Below are positions 45,794 through 58,260 of a stretch of 64,000 nucleotides of DNA, piece by piece (position 1 is the first letter of the stretch; every line of letters starts with the position of its first letter). The position numbers were made by a program, and so were the translations under genes. This DNA is from Distichodus sexfasciatus (taxonomy: Eukaryota > Chordata > Actinopteri > Characiformes > Distichodontidae), in the NCBI GenBank assembly GCA_032718565.1, contig JAVGVS010000001.1:7205162-7269161 (forward strand). The letters run 5' to 3'. The notes under the pieces are model-generated. The model searched no databases and was not told the DNA's origin. It was given only the letters and a program-made list of their open reading frames with translations.

Positions 45794-46899
45794 ATGCTTA
45801 CAAAGAGAATATTATTAAAAATATCAGGTCATTAAACAATTCAAACCTCACAAATAAAATCATCTAAAAATTCACCAATGCAATACTGTGACCTACTGAA
45901 TCTATAACATTTGATGCTGTGTTTTTAGAGTGCTGCAGTTGTGTATACGTTTTCCTCAGCCACAGACATCAGCTATGGGAAAGAGAGACCGTAGGGCAAG
46001 CCAATGTACACAACGCTTCCAATAGCAACCGAGCACCTGGAGCCTGCATATGGAGCTAAGCACCTCAATGAAAGCTCAGCTGGCCACTTCTATTAGGCCA
46101 ACTCTGTCAAAGCCACTGAGCCATAATGCCGCACTGACCTCATCTGGTAGGGGTTGAGCAGAGAGGAGGCTGGGTAATGATCACTTATTACCCAGCCGGT
46201 GTGGTAAAGACAGGTTTTCCCTTTACTCAGGATTTGGCCTCTTATTAAAAGATCACGGCTTCAAGCTTAAAGGACATTTTTAAACATGGAGTGCCACTGA
46301 GCTAATTGCACAAACACTCCCGTTTCTAATTGCAATTTTAAAGATGGTGATTATTGTTATTTTTAGGAAAAGCCTACCATGTCCATTCGTCAGTTGTATA
46401 AGCTGCATCATCAATACTGGCCAGCGGATTCAGCTCCACTCAGTAATCCAGAAATCTGTTTCAAATCAAACATGATTAAACACTCAGGCTATTATAATCA
46501 AGCCTAAATTCCTAAAACAATTCGCTTGAATAGTCATCAAAGACTCTCCAACCTCAAGAGGGGAAAGATACTGGAAAAATAAACTTTGATCTACTGTATG
46601 CGATCACGGTATTGACAACACAACATTCGCATCCATCATATTTGCTGTCATATAATAAAGGTTAGCATTGTGAGCACACAATGTTGGAAACCCGCTTCAC
46701 TGCTGGTGTGTACCAGATGTTGAGAAGCAGAAGGGTCACAAGTCACAAACAGCATGTGAAAACGCCAGCAACAGTTTTGGACTGCAAGGCCAAAGAGATA
46801 GTGATGGTTTTGGGGCATTTCTGCTGTGCGCCAGTATCACCAGAGAGGTTATGTGAAGGTACAGGGAGGATTAGAGGACTTCAAAGCGATACTGATTCA
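45794..46899. other. Intergenic sequence, no gene seen
   Basis: Unique sequence of mixed composition with no recognised repeat. A 73-codon frame at 46681-46902 has no domain. Confidence 0.5.
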
Positions 46900-47390
46900 T
46901 AAGCTATTTGGAGGAAAAATCCTCTTTGCAAGAAAGGATGGCCTTCGAGCAGACCATAGCCGGCGAAGAAAGCAGACATGAGCTGTGGGCTGTCAGGGAA
47001 GAGAGAAAAGGCTTGTGGGAAGCCGGGCGGACAGGCGGGCGCTGATTAAGCAGCCGGTGCTGGACTCTGTCCGGCCGAGTCTGCATCACACCACAGTGTA
47101 AATCAGGAGGTAAGCGGGCAGCTAGGGGTAATGAATGCCTGGGCCGTGCCCACACAGTGGCAGGATTCCCATCCGTCACAGGACAGGAGCAAGCGAGTGC
47201 CACTTTCTAGCATGAGGGTCACATTCTGCCATGATGGACTGAAGCAGCCCACAATAGTTAAGGAGATTTATGGTTCTAGCCGTGTTGTTCCTGCATTTCC
47301 AAATATGCGCGACTTGTTGATTTTGCCGGGCCTCCTTAATGAAACTGATGGGGAAATCTGGTGCGGAGGTGAAGCAAACGCATGATGGAT
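46900..47390. promoter_or_regulatory. GC-rich candidate enhancer block
   Basis: CpG-bearing, GC-balanced block with GGGGTAATGAATGCC near 47125 and CTCCTTAATGAAACTGATGG near 47332 (homeodomain-type TAAT cores). Opposed frames of 84 and 99 codons have no domains. The sharp contrast with the AT-rich DNA from 47,640 on is typical of a conserved element. Confidence 0.28.
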
Positions 47391-47889
47391 ATACAGCTAA
47401 TCCCTATATCACAGGAGGAATCTCACAACTTCTGCCACTATAAACACCAACTTTCCATGCAGCCCAACAAGGTAGGAACAAGGAATTCCAGAGGGAAGAG
47501 AAGAGCAATGAATATTTTGGTGTGAGTGGATGAAATATTTATCTGGAGGGATTGAACTGTGACAGCTTGCTCCAAGTAAAAGTCTACATTCAGGAGAGAG
47601 GGCTTTCCGATCCGAAGATGAAACTGGACCAATGTGGTTATTACAGAGCTACACTGCAAAAACAGTATAATGGATAACAATATTTGAGGCTTATAGTTGA
47701 AATCCACAAATTCAGCTGCACTTTCTATTGTATTTATTTTTACCTATATTAAAATATTTTTTCTTGCAAGATTCCAATATATTATTTTTATTTTAATTAG
47801 CTTATTAACATTTGAGTCTTTAAATGAGTATAATACGCATGAGATGACAAATCTAGAAATTTGATGAACTGGACCTAACCAAACCTAAT
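47391..47889. other. Intergenic sequence
   Basis: Unique sequence turning strongly AT-rich after about 47,690. Nothing recognised. Confidence 0.5.
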
Positions 47890-48080
47890 TGTCTCTCTTT
47901 CTACTTCTAGTTTAAAATGTATATTTTAGATTCTATTTATATATTACCTATTCTATGTGCCTTATTTGTTCTTTGTTCCTTGTTCTTTGTACTGTTAAAA
48001 TTGGAGCCATGTCTACTCGTCTCTCTGTATACATGTCCAGTATATAGCAGAGATGACAATAAAGTTTATTTTGACTTTAA
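47890..48080 (+). mobile_element. LINE 3' UTR fragment, same family as 24,095-24,840
   Basis: This plus-strand segment matches the reverse complement of about 24,095-24,285 nearly end to end. It shares TTTAAAATGTATATTTT, TGTGCC followed by TTTGTTC, GGAGCCATGTC, TCGTCTCTCTGTATA, and the end GACAATAAAGTTTATTTTGA. Only the last 190 bases are present, so it is a severely 5'-truncated insertion. Confidence 0.75.
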
Positions 48081-49029
48081 AATCTTTAATATTGGAGATA
48101 TTTTATTTAATTAGATTTAGACACATTTAATGTCTTCACAAGAACTGTAGAAAACCTTTAGTGGTGCATTTATGTGAGAATTCCAGTAAATTCAAGAAAA
48201 CAATGATCCCCAAAATGTATGTTTCTGATTGCTACAAATATATTTAATAAAGCAGCCTAAATTAAGCAATCTATGAACTTTAAAAACAGAATCATCACAT
48301 TTTTTGTACATATGTATTATAAAAATGAAATAATAATACTTTTTTGTTATTAAAATGTTAACAAAGAGGGTCCTGGCACTGTTCTGATAAATAACTACTC
48401 ATCTACATGTTCAATCTGAATCCAAAAGATTACAGCAGATCTTTTCCAGCTAAACATTTTCTGTTTCATTTTATATATAATTATATTATAATTTCTTATA
48501 TTATTTAAAATAATCATATATTTCAGTTCCCTTCCCTCGTTAGTTTTACAATTAATTTATATGGAAAAACTGATAAACATGAAATACTGCCACACCAGCC
48601 TCATAAAAATGATAACAGAAATCTTATAGTAGACATGAAATGGAGTTGGCCAGTCTGTAAGCAATAACACTAATTAAATTTATTTTTTCCATAAAACTAT
48701 AGGTACTTACAAACCAAACCATATTATATGGTGCATGTATTTCTCAAAAAGAAAAAAAAATATGGAATATAAAATAAATGAGTTAATTGCTCAGCTACAA
48801 CTATTTTTTTACAAACACACTGGTTTTGGTTTCCACCCAAAATTGCCTAAGGGGCTAATTATTAGCAGACCATGCAAAAGGTTTCTTCTTAAATAACCAT
48901 TCTGGGCATAACAGCAGAAACTATCAACAAAAATATCAGCCCACTTGAACTGTATAAATAGGACTCTATGGAATACAAAAGAAGAAAGAAAAAAAAGCTG
49001 TCTTTCTTAAGTTTACAATAATTAAATTG
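48081..49029. other. AT-rich intergenic sequence, no gene seen
   Basis: Strongly AT-rich unique DNA with A and T homopolymer runs. No gene recognised. Confidence 0.55.
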
Positions 49030-49300
49030 GCAGCTGCGTTTTATAGCAGCCAAGCAGAGTGGATTGCTCGGCGGGCAGGCGCCCAGCGGAAGCCATGAGC
49101 CAGCTAAATCAGGCCTTTGCTTCTCTCTGTTTTCCCTCTCTCTACTCTTTCTCTCTGGCACTGACCAAGCTGTGTGCTGGTAGCAGCCGTTCAGCAATGG
49201 CTACAGGAGGAAAACTGTCCAGTCCTGATACCACACTTTTTATGCCAGTGAAAGCTGGAATAAGAAGCAGAGTTGCTTCTCTGGAGAGGTTACTGTGAAT
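49030..49300. promoter_or_regulatory. Candidate regulatory block in AT-rich DNA
   Basis: GC-balanced island between AT-rich flanks. Opposed frames (79 codons plus, 102 codons minus) lack domains. Weak call based on composition. Confidence 0.2.
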
Positions 49301-49659
49301 TTGGCAGAACCCAATACCACACTGAGATAGAGCATTTTCTAATTTCTAGTTTCTTACAACATTAACTTATTTAGACAAATTCAGGAAAAAAAAAAAGAAA
49401 TTTTTCGTAAAATGTATTATCTACAGACTGAGACCACTGACAACACAAAACACACAAATATGGTGAGTAATGGACTAAAAGATATTTGCAATTTAAAAAA
49501 AAAGAATTGATTTTTTACTCTTAATTCTGATCTGAGAACTATTTGAATATTCTCTAAGAATGAATACTGAATATACTTTAGTCAAAATTAACATAAAAAG
49601 TGGCTTTTAGCACTATTTTATTTTTAAATTATTCTTATTATTTTAACTCAAATCAACAA
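49301..49659. other. AT-rich intergenic sequence
   Basis: Unique AT-rich sequence; nothing recognised. Confidence 0.5.
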
Positions 49660-49870
49660 GAGTTAGACTTTGTAGCTGGCATGCTGCTGGTATGGTCTTT
49701 CCCACATTGCAGCCTAGGCTCCTGGAGGCGAGGCAAGCCTGCTGCATCAATGGATTGATCAGGTTTGACTGCTGGGGTCAGCGGATGATTTGGAGGTTAG
49801 CCGAGTTCAACCTTGTTGTGCAATAAACGCAGCATGAGCCCTAAGCAGTATTCACTAAGTCCCATAAACA
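49660..49870. promoter_or_regulatory. Candidate enhancer with a palindromic PBX-like site
   Basis: At 49746-49759 the sequence ATCAATGGATTGAT is a 6+2+6 palindrome of ATCAAT/ATTGAT, similar to PBX/HOX cofactor half-sites. The surrounding 200 bases are GC-balanced, with AT-rich DNA on both sides. Motif-based inference. Confidence 0.3.
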
Positions 49871-49908
49871 CTTAACAGCCTTTTGGCTGGAACAAAAATC
49901 ATACAACC

Positions 49909-49937
49909 ACACACACACACACACACACACATGCATT

Positions 49938-50010
<73 letters not shown>
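49909..50010. repeat. Compound CA and TA microsatellite
   Basis: About 12 CA units at 49909-49932, a short bridge (ATGCATTATACATACAT), then an uninterrupted TA run of about 33 units at 49944-50010. Long TA runs are prone to cruciform extrusion and length change. Confidence 0.95.
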
Positions 50011-50011
<1 letters not shown>

Positions 50012-50849
50012 GTATTATCATATTATTATCAGCCAACATCATATGATATATGATAGATAAAATATTAAAGAAAACAGGGTTTTAGGGAAATATCTATTTG
50101 TTTACAGTTCAATATTTAAATGTTATTTTTTATTTGTGTATAATAAATCATACAAATTTTGTAATAATAATAATTTAATATTATACAAATTTCTACGTAT
50201 GTGGGCAGGTGGTGATGGGTATCTCTACTGGGGAGATTAATGACTTTTACGCTCTTCTGAACTCATTCTGACCCTAATTGCAAACCGCCCAATGACCCTG
50301 ATGAGACTTAAGGGATACATTCTACACAATAGTAGTATATATTCCCAAGTCAAGGCTGGATCAATGGTAATTCACATGAGCATCTGGACTTTACAATAAA
50401 TAAATAAATTTGTGAATATTATATTTATATTAATTAACGGCACATTAAATAAATATTTAAAAAATGTTAAAGATTATTTTAACATTCTTATGATAAGAAT
50501 AACATTCAACAACTTATAAGATCACTATATTTATAATTTGCTATGAACCTTTATATTGGTGAATTATTTGTTAAAATAATTACTTCAACACTAATATTCA
50601 TATAAATAATTTTCCATATCATTACAATTACTATTTATTTGGAAATGTAATTGATAGACAAAATTAGTTAAAATTACCTGACAACAGATTATAAAATATA
50701 CCTTAAAGCTATTGTATCATTATACAAATCATAAAATTTTTTTATTCCACTAAAAGAAAATACTGAAACAGTATTTTTTAATTGTTAAATATTTACAAGG
50801 GTCAATACTTCACTATAGAATTAAGTGTAGACTTGCTCAGTGATAAAAG
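50011..50849. other. Strongly AT-rich intergenic sequence, no gene seen
   Basis: AT-rich DNA with a short ATCATATGATATATGAT palindrome near 50040. A slightly GC-richer patch lies at 50,195-50,350. No gene recognised. Confidence 0.55.
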
Positions 50850-51320
50850 ATTCATCCAGACGAAGCGTGCTAATAAGTCTGCGGTCACTGTCTTAAAACT
50901 AATTATTCACTTCAATTTCATGAGATTATCTTTTGACTCTCCCAGCTGTATTGTATGATTGCATTTCATGCTTAGTAGAATCCATGATTTCATCAGGCAA
51001 ATAACGGATAAAAAGTGCATCCCAGACACCTCCCTCAAACTGCAGGGTGACTGGTTATAAGGACTTTTGTTGCCGTAATAAAGAGTCACCCCCGTGACCC
51101 GGCCCAGAGGTCCAGCTGTAGGCTGTGAGGCCGGATCAGGCCTGTGGTGATTACGATGTGATTGGGTGTGATCAGTTAACGGGTTGGGTGATGAGGTCAA
51201 TGGCCTGATCGACGTAACCACATTGGCTCTGCTACCAAACACCCCGAGCACCAAACCCACACCCTCAGGTGCAGCAGAGCCTCAACTCCACCTAAAATCT
51301 ATCCTGCTCCCAAGGGTGCT
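50850..51320. promoter_or_regulatory. Candidate conserved non-coding block
   Basis: GC-balanced block in strongly AT-rich surroundings. It includes GACTGGTTATAAGGACTTTT near 51047 and several TGATTACGATGTGATTGG-type cores near 51148-51165. A 117-codon minus frame has no domain. Sharp composition edges suggest constraint, untested. Confidence 0.28.
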
Positions 51321-51659
51321 ATGGCCCACCTCTTTATCTCTCCCAATAATTTGAAACTGATGTCCCTCAACAGACACATGAATCTTGCTGTTAGACATTT
51401 CCCATGGTACAATGAAGGCGGAAATTAAAGTTGTTGGCTAAAAGATGTGATGTACCATTTCTACAACGTAGTAGTACAATGGCAGTGTCGTAGTAGTAGT
51501 AGTGTCGTAGAAATATGACCATAATAGCATAATTCTCAACATTCATCATCACAGCATCAAAAAGCAAAAAACTCATATGGCAAAAAAAAATTATGTGAAA
51601 TAACAATCAATTTCTACACTACAAAATAGCTGCGCTGAAGGTGGAGCCTCGTAACAAAA
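51321..51659. other. Intergenic sequence with a TAG triplet run
   Basis: Unique sequence with a short GTAGTAGTAGTAGTG run near 51490-51505. Nothing else recognised. Confidence 0.5.
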
Positions 51660-52560
51660 TCTACATCCCGTAATTGTAAATTAAATCACAGAACAGTGCA
51701 ATGCAATGCAAACCCCTAATTGTCAAACAAAATATCCCGGACACATCCTGATAGCAAACGCTGTGCTGTAATAATATCAGCAGAACATCTATTGGGAAGA
51801 AATAAACCCCCTCGGTACTTTCCAGACCTCCAGCTGCACCGTCGGTATGGAATTTATAAGAAATATTGATTGCCACATTGTTTCCATCTCAACCTAATAC
51901 TTCATCATCACAGTTAGCGGGAGAAACCACTGCGGGACACGTCTCAATCATCGATCCTGAATGTCATTTACGTGGTTGTAAATCTTATTAACGGCGGCGG
52001 CCCGGGCACGTCAAACTCGGCACGTCCCGCACCCTACGGTGCCTTCACCTCGATCCGTCTACCAAATCAGGCCCATGTGTATGTACATGTACAGCAATGG
52101 CGCTGTAATGAAGCCATATGGCTCATCTGCTGGAGCACTCGCAGGCAGGACTTGGAGGCCGAGGTACGGACGTGAGCAGCATTTACACGAGCGGCCACCT
52201 GCTGTCTTGCCTGGTTGGAGTTTTCGCAGCAGAAAGGTCCACTTCTCGAGCATATCCTTTCACTTTGCCTTCTCCGTCTTTGTTTTCTGCACTTAAGTAA
52301 GAGGAAATGGCGTGAAACGAGGCTCTGATGCGCCCCCATGTCAGCGAGTGGGTGAGGGGATTTGGTAAGGAAATTGTGGCCTGACCTAAATTTACATGGT
52401 GGGGAGGAATTTAAATGACAGCGCAGGAAGGAGAGACTTGGGCCTACGCCGCTGTAAAAGAGTAACGCCGAGCCGCTGTAGAGGCGCAGATGAATAAGCT
52501 CGCTCTCCTTCCTTCGGAGGAAAACATGGAAGAATAATGTGCGAGGAGTGAGGTAAAACA
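51660..52560. promoter_or_regulatory. Large GC- and CpG-rich candidate regulatory region
   Basis: About 0.9 kb of complex, CpG-bearing DNA. It has homeodomain-type TAATTGTAAATTAAA near 51671, CTTATTAACGGCGGCGG near 51986, and a CpG-rich core at about 51,990-52,250. Frames of 60 to 164 codons overlap on both strands with no recognisable domain and no common splice structure, so I do not call a gene. A CpG-rich promoter of a non-coding transcript is a possible alternative. Confidence 0.35.
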
Positions 52561-53276
52561 CTCTGTGTCAGGCGAATGCAAACACCAAGCAGAAATGTCT
52601 TAAATCAGATAAACAATAATTCACCCCAGATGCCCTTGTCAACACTAAATTAGTAAAGAATGCTATCTTACAGCCCTCCCACTGATTAATGGCTGTGTTA
52701 CAACAATTTATTGCATTGCATTTTTACTGATACAAAATGAATAAATCAAAAAGCCTTAAAGTATAACTTTAAACAACTAGAACAACTTTAAGACCACATG
52801 GTACAATAAAAAAAAATCTCTAGAAAAATATTTAAGCATACACATGTGTATAAACACACATGTATGTATGTTACAGTAATAAAACTACAATTACAAAAGC
52901 ATCCAATTATATTATTTTGATTCTTTGAACAAAAATACAGTCAAACATTAATAACTAATAACAATAATTAATAATTAATAACAATACTACTTTTACCACT
53001 CAGAATAATACTGATAGTACACCTTTTAATAGTACTACTAATAAAAATCCTTTATTAATAATGATGGCTAGTAAAACTTTAACAAATAAGGTGTAGATTA
53101 CAGCATGAAAAATACTGAGAAACACAGCTGTCAGTTCATGTGCAGAGCTGCATACAAATTAATTTAGATAATTGAGAAATTATTTTAATCAATTCTATAA
53201 TTATTTTATTATGTGCTTTAATGGATTGCTGAACTTGAGAAAAAACATGTCTAAAAGGTACAATTAATTCAAAAAA

Positions 53277-53324
<48 letters not shown>

Positions 53325-54179
53325 AAACAATATGAGGAAAGTGGCTCGATATGTAGTATGATTTGAGAATGTTTTTAGAATATTTTAGATTTTTTTTTTT
53401 TTATTCTGCATAAAGACAATACTTAAAAACATTTCAGAAAAAGACTATACAAAGGAACACCCCAAAATATCCAAAAGTGTTTATTTATTTAATAAGTTTA
53501 AAGGCCCTGCTGTACATGTTGCCAGCAGATGTAATTAGGGAGGTTCATGGAGCTGAAACAACTTTGGAACTTGTTGTGTTGGTGCAGCACGCAGGGCGGT
53601 TGCTGGGTTGTGAATGTGGCCCTGGCTTTGTTCTGGAGTGTTCCCGTATGTGGGATAGCAGTACCTTGCGTGATCAGAACAAAGCAAGAGAGCATGACAG
53701 AAAATCCCTCACTACCCACAGCCTTTAAAAATGCAGGAGCCACATGCACGCAGAAGCAAGTAAGGTGGATGTATAAATTATAGACCAAAAAAAAAGTCGG
53801 CTTTCAAAAAGAAAGGAGAGATCACCCACAAGAGGCAGCAAACTTTACTACATGCAAAAAGGCCACAAGATTTAACTCCACAACTTTTACACAGTGGAGA
53901 GTTAAATTTAGAAGAGAGGTTAGCCTGCTACGATTTTGCCATACTGATTGACTTTTTGTTAAAGTAATTTTTATTACATTTTTTTAAGGTTTCCAGAAAA
54001 CTTTAGTTTAGTTATTAAAAAAAGATATATTTTTGTATTTCTATGAAATGAATCTACTGCAAATTATTTTTTTACTTTGAAAAAAAAACATTAAAAAAAA
54101 ACTTAAATCATACACTCATACATACCTTATACTATAAATCTTAAGTAAAACAAACTTACAGCTTCTTCCCTGAAACTTT
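52561..54179. other. AT-rich intergenic sequence, no gene seen
   Basis: AT-rich DNA with A and T runs (for example near 53388-53402 and 54080-54100). The 53,500-53,760 part is more balanced but its opposed frames (83, 78 and 96 codons) have no domain. Confidence 0.5.
53277..53323. repeat. ATT trinucleotide microsatellite
   Basis: About 15 uninterrupted ATT units. It creates a poly-isoleucine chance frame on the minus strand. Confidence 0.95.
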
Positions 54180-55420
54180 CAGCACCACAAGTCGAGTGTT
54201 CAGGCCGAAGTTTATTTACCGCCTACAAGACAGTACAAGTGTGTGTCAAATCTGCCTCAAGGCCTCCTTAAACTGTGCAAGAGGGCATGAATAACAGCCG
54301 CGCTAGTCAACACCCAATAAGAGGACGCAAGCAGAGAGTGAAATGGAAGAAGAAAGCAACACAGCAAGAGAAACAGAAAGAAATACACAGGAAAGGGAAG
54401 GAACCTTGCTGGGTTACTGTCCCTGGTCTCCAGCACCAACAATCGTTTCCTTTAAATGAGTTTTTATTGCCACGTCACAGCAGTTTTTCCTCATCAGTGT
54501 GATTATTGAACGCAAAGTGACTAGGTAGAAGATGCTTGCTTCATCTAAAAAGACTTTCCTCAGGAGTAACAACTGCTCAGTCAAAATGTAGCAGCAAAAG
54601 GACAGTCTTAACAGGATTGAACTGGTTTTGTCTTTTTATTGGTCTTTTCATTTTCCCTTCCTATTTTGTAGGTGCAAGTTGCAAAATATTTGTTTGATAC
54701 GAAATGCTCTAAATAATGCATGGGCCATTTAATAATGCAGGCAAGCTGAGGGAGCTGGGACTCGAAAACATACTGGCCAAAACTCCTGCGCTTGCCCGGT
54801 TTCTCAACCTGCCGTGGCCTTTCCTCGGCCAGACCCTCAGTTTTCTGGTTTCGCGAAAAACTCATAGCTTAGAGGGTCAAACCGAGCAGGATTTTACGCT
54901 TATAACACATGCTTCTGTTACACGGTCCAGTCCTTTAGCCAGCACAACCGCTATGAAAATATCATTTAAAAGACACTGATCCATTGCGTTTCAGGCTCTT
55001 AAGAAGCAAAAGGGAAAATAAAGTTCATATGGCAAAAGCAGGGAGATGCGTTAGCTGCATTAGCGAGCCGTAAGAGGCTTTAATCCCACAGCCTCAGGTC
55101 CTGAAAGAAGTATATTTCTTAGCCAGTCAGCACTGAGCAATACAAGCTGGTATATTTATAATAAGCTGTGGGATGGTGTTGATATATTTGTGACACTCTG
55201 CAGTATCGCCAGTGCACAGCTTGGATTGTCACATGAAGAGAAAGCCCTGGAAAAGCACTCTCCATGCAGTGAGTGCAGAGGGAAGCCAGCCTGGAGAGCG
55301 GCTCTGTTTACGTGACTCATCCTCTCTTAAAGCAGCAGTAAGTGGATTTGGCACCGACTATAAAGGCACCAACTCCCAGCCTCTGAAACATATGACAGTG
55401 GCAGATTTTTAAACCGTTGT
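54180..55420. promoter_or_regulatory. Complex region, candidate enhancer cluster
   Basis: Three GC-balanced sub-blocks (about 54,180-54,400, 54,700-54,990 and 55,080-55,410) stand out between very AT-rich DNA on both sides. The middle block begins with CTCTAAATAATGCATGGGCC near 54708 and then AATAATGCAGG. The repeated AATAATGCA half-sites look like POU/homeodomain sites. Frames up to 87 codons have no domains. Confidence 0.28.
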
Positions 55421-57879
55421 TCTGGAACAACATACATGTATCACATTTGTCATGGATGATACAGAGGGGTCAACGAGAGGGCACGAAAATATGGCGTTCA
55501 GCTTCGTTTTGTGGAAATAATAGGTTGGGTGTTTAAGAATTAAAAGATGCATTATGACATATACATTGCCAGAATATACATTGCCATGAGTGCTTTTCTG
55601 AATTTATAAATTTCAGCATTATTTTAGAATTACTGTATTTTTAAAAATCATAATTTTTTATTACAACATTTCTAAAATACCATTGCATTACTGTATAATT
55701 AACAGACTATTTCAAAGACATTATCAATGTTTAATTAATAAATTGCAGTGAGGAAAAAAAAGGGAAAAAAATAACTGATTGTTAATTCCAACATTTCAAA
55801 ATGACCAGAGGCTGCTAATTAGTACATTAAGCTGCTTTATAATAGCTTCTATTGATTTATTATATTAACTGAAGAAAATTATCTTGCCCTACAGCAGACA
55901 TTTGTTACCAAACATATTTTTGATGTGGTTTTCAAAAGATTGTTGACCGTATTCAAACAGGCTCCAGTAATAATATTGTTAGCATAACAAGTGTTTGGCT
56001 AAATTCTTATTTCAAATCTTAAACATTTAAGAGAGATACCGGCAGATTTAAAGTAAATAAAGTGAAACTACAACTGCTAGTTGTTTCTATGAAACTACAT
56101 TTGAACAATTTTGCTTCTGTAACTGACAAACCTTTTTGCTAAGCTTTTAAAAATATTGTTAAAATATAAAGTATGACATTATGCTAATTGTATTATTGTA
56201 AAATAATATCTAAGTATTTTAAATTCATTTTAGTGGTTCTATAATAATCCTTTGTTTCCAAATTGTTCTAAATGTAAGTTACAGGTAACATGTTTAATTT
56301 AAAAATCTATAAAAATTTAACAAACACAGTTATATATACTAAATTTTACAATGAAAAAAAATGTCCATGGATAATTTTTATTTATTTACTTGTTTGACAG
56401 GCTGGCTTGAAAATTATGATTTTTAAATATTAAGTTTTTAAATATTGGAATAGAACCCTTTTTAAAAATAGCAGGAAAGTAGAATGTCAAAGAAAAAAAT
56501 CACAGGAAGGCTAACGTTTTAATGGCTTAATTCTCAAAAAAATATTTTAATGTGACTAAAACAATTCACTAAAATAACTTAAGAATGAACATGATATTAT
56601 CAGTGCAGGTTTGGTGGAAGGTAACATAATTAATTGTTGTTCCTCACCAAACTTAGTCTCTAAGCCTCTCATTGAGCAACTTTCTACACTTAATGTGGGT
56701 TTAATGACCCATACAACTAACATTCTGTGAGTCGCTGGATTATGAACTTAGTCCACCTGCTTGGAAGCACTTCTGGCATTTTATTATCGTGCAGCTGCTG
56801 TTTTTTCATTGGTCACAGGTTAGGGAGCACAGTATGGGGATATTATTAAGTGAAAATACATACCACCACCAAGCCAGCAACCTTTCCTGACAAAAGGCAA
56901 AAAAATCCAACAAGGTGGTGGGAAATTAGTACAGTTTTTATTACGTATTAGCAATAACAGACAGGCAGATTAAAAATACATTCTGGACGTATGTTCATGA
57001 CATCTGCGGACTTGGATTGGATTTTGTGACGTAATTTCCCAGTTTTGCTAATATTAGTGTAACCACTGCTTTTAACACAGCCGATTGACACCTTCACAAG
57101 TTCATGTTCGACATAACTGGGGGAAAAACACCTAAATCTGTCTTTTAAAAAAGTGTCTTTGCTACTAGTCTCTATTCCACAAATTAAAGATTAAAAAGTG
57201 TGGCTATGACAGGCATTTAAAAAATTACACATGAAATATCCCAGAGAAAGCTTGTTTTCAGAAGAGATGGAGAGTACTGTTTTATGTCAGTGCAAAAGCC
57301 AGAAAATAGTAAACTAAAACAGGATTTTTCTGCTATTGCAATTCCAACCAGATTCAGTAGGCATTGCTGTTAGATTCCTTCAATAAGTTGAAATCTGGTA
57401 GTACAGCAGAAATGTTGGAAGAGGAAATATGGGAGTTTGATTGGTGTGGAGTGCAACACATCATGCACAATGATTTGCCCAAGCTACACACTATAAATAT
57501 AGCATACGCCGTTTGCTTACCGACATCGTCTCCCTGGGGATCATCTCATGGCTCTGCAGTAGTGAGCAACGCAGAAAGAAACAGACTAACAGAACAGAAA
57601 TCAGGTAGGCTTTTGTCTCAACATGATAGCTGGTATGAAATCATGGATGGCAGATGAGTCATTCTTTATTATGTGATCAACCAAAAGCATCCCATATCTT
57701 GGAAAAATTCCAGATCTAAAAATATAAGATAAAAAGCTGCTCTTGTTTTAGAATTTTTTAGAAGGACACTAAAAGAATGTTTCCTAACTCAGTAGTGGAA
57801 AATGAGACTGAGGTCGTGTCTCTACCTGTTTGGCAAATATTTCATAAGGGTTTGTAGCACCAGAACTCCTAGTAAATAT
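55421..57879. other. Strongly AT-rich intergenic sequence, no gene seen
   Basis: One of the most AT-rich parts of the window. A small direct repeat, ATATACATTGCCA, occurs twice at about 55558-55587. The 97-codon frame at 57364-57657 has no recognisable domain. Confidence 0.55.
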
Positions 57880-58260
57880 GTGACACTTAGCTAAAATGCA
57901 TTACATCTGATCCTGTGCCCTTATGACTCCCCGTCTTCCATTTCCGTACAGCTGCACACTGCAGGATGGCAGCATGGCATCAGGGGCATAAAGGGGTTAA
58001 GGCAGTGCAGCGTCTCTCCTGCATGTACCTCCTGCTCTATGAGACAGAGTGAGAGAGAGCCTGGCATAGGGAGCGTCCATTTCCTTCAGTTAAGTGAGGG
58101 CTGGGGAGGGGGACATGCAGCACTGCCAAGCATGCCTAATCCGAAAGGACAGTTCCTGCTTATTATAGAACCATTGCGGATAATAAAATCTGAATCAAAC
58201 TGCCAGCTGAAAGCCACCAGAGAGTTTCCTCCTTTTTAATTTTTTAAAGTTATGGAAGCA
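57880..58260. promoter_or_regulatory. Weak candidate regulatory block
   Basis: GC-balanced sequence between AT-rich flanks with TGCCCTTATGACTCC near 57917 and ATTGCGGATAATAAAATC near 58173. Composition is the main evidence. Confidence 0.2.

Noticed and set aside
52067..52561. 164-codon minus-strand open frame
   Set aside because: It lies in a CpG-rich block where stops are rarer. It has no domain, is overlapped by four other frames on both strands and shows no splice context.
53136..53330. Poly-isoleucine frame
   Set aside because: Produced by the ATT microsatellite.
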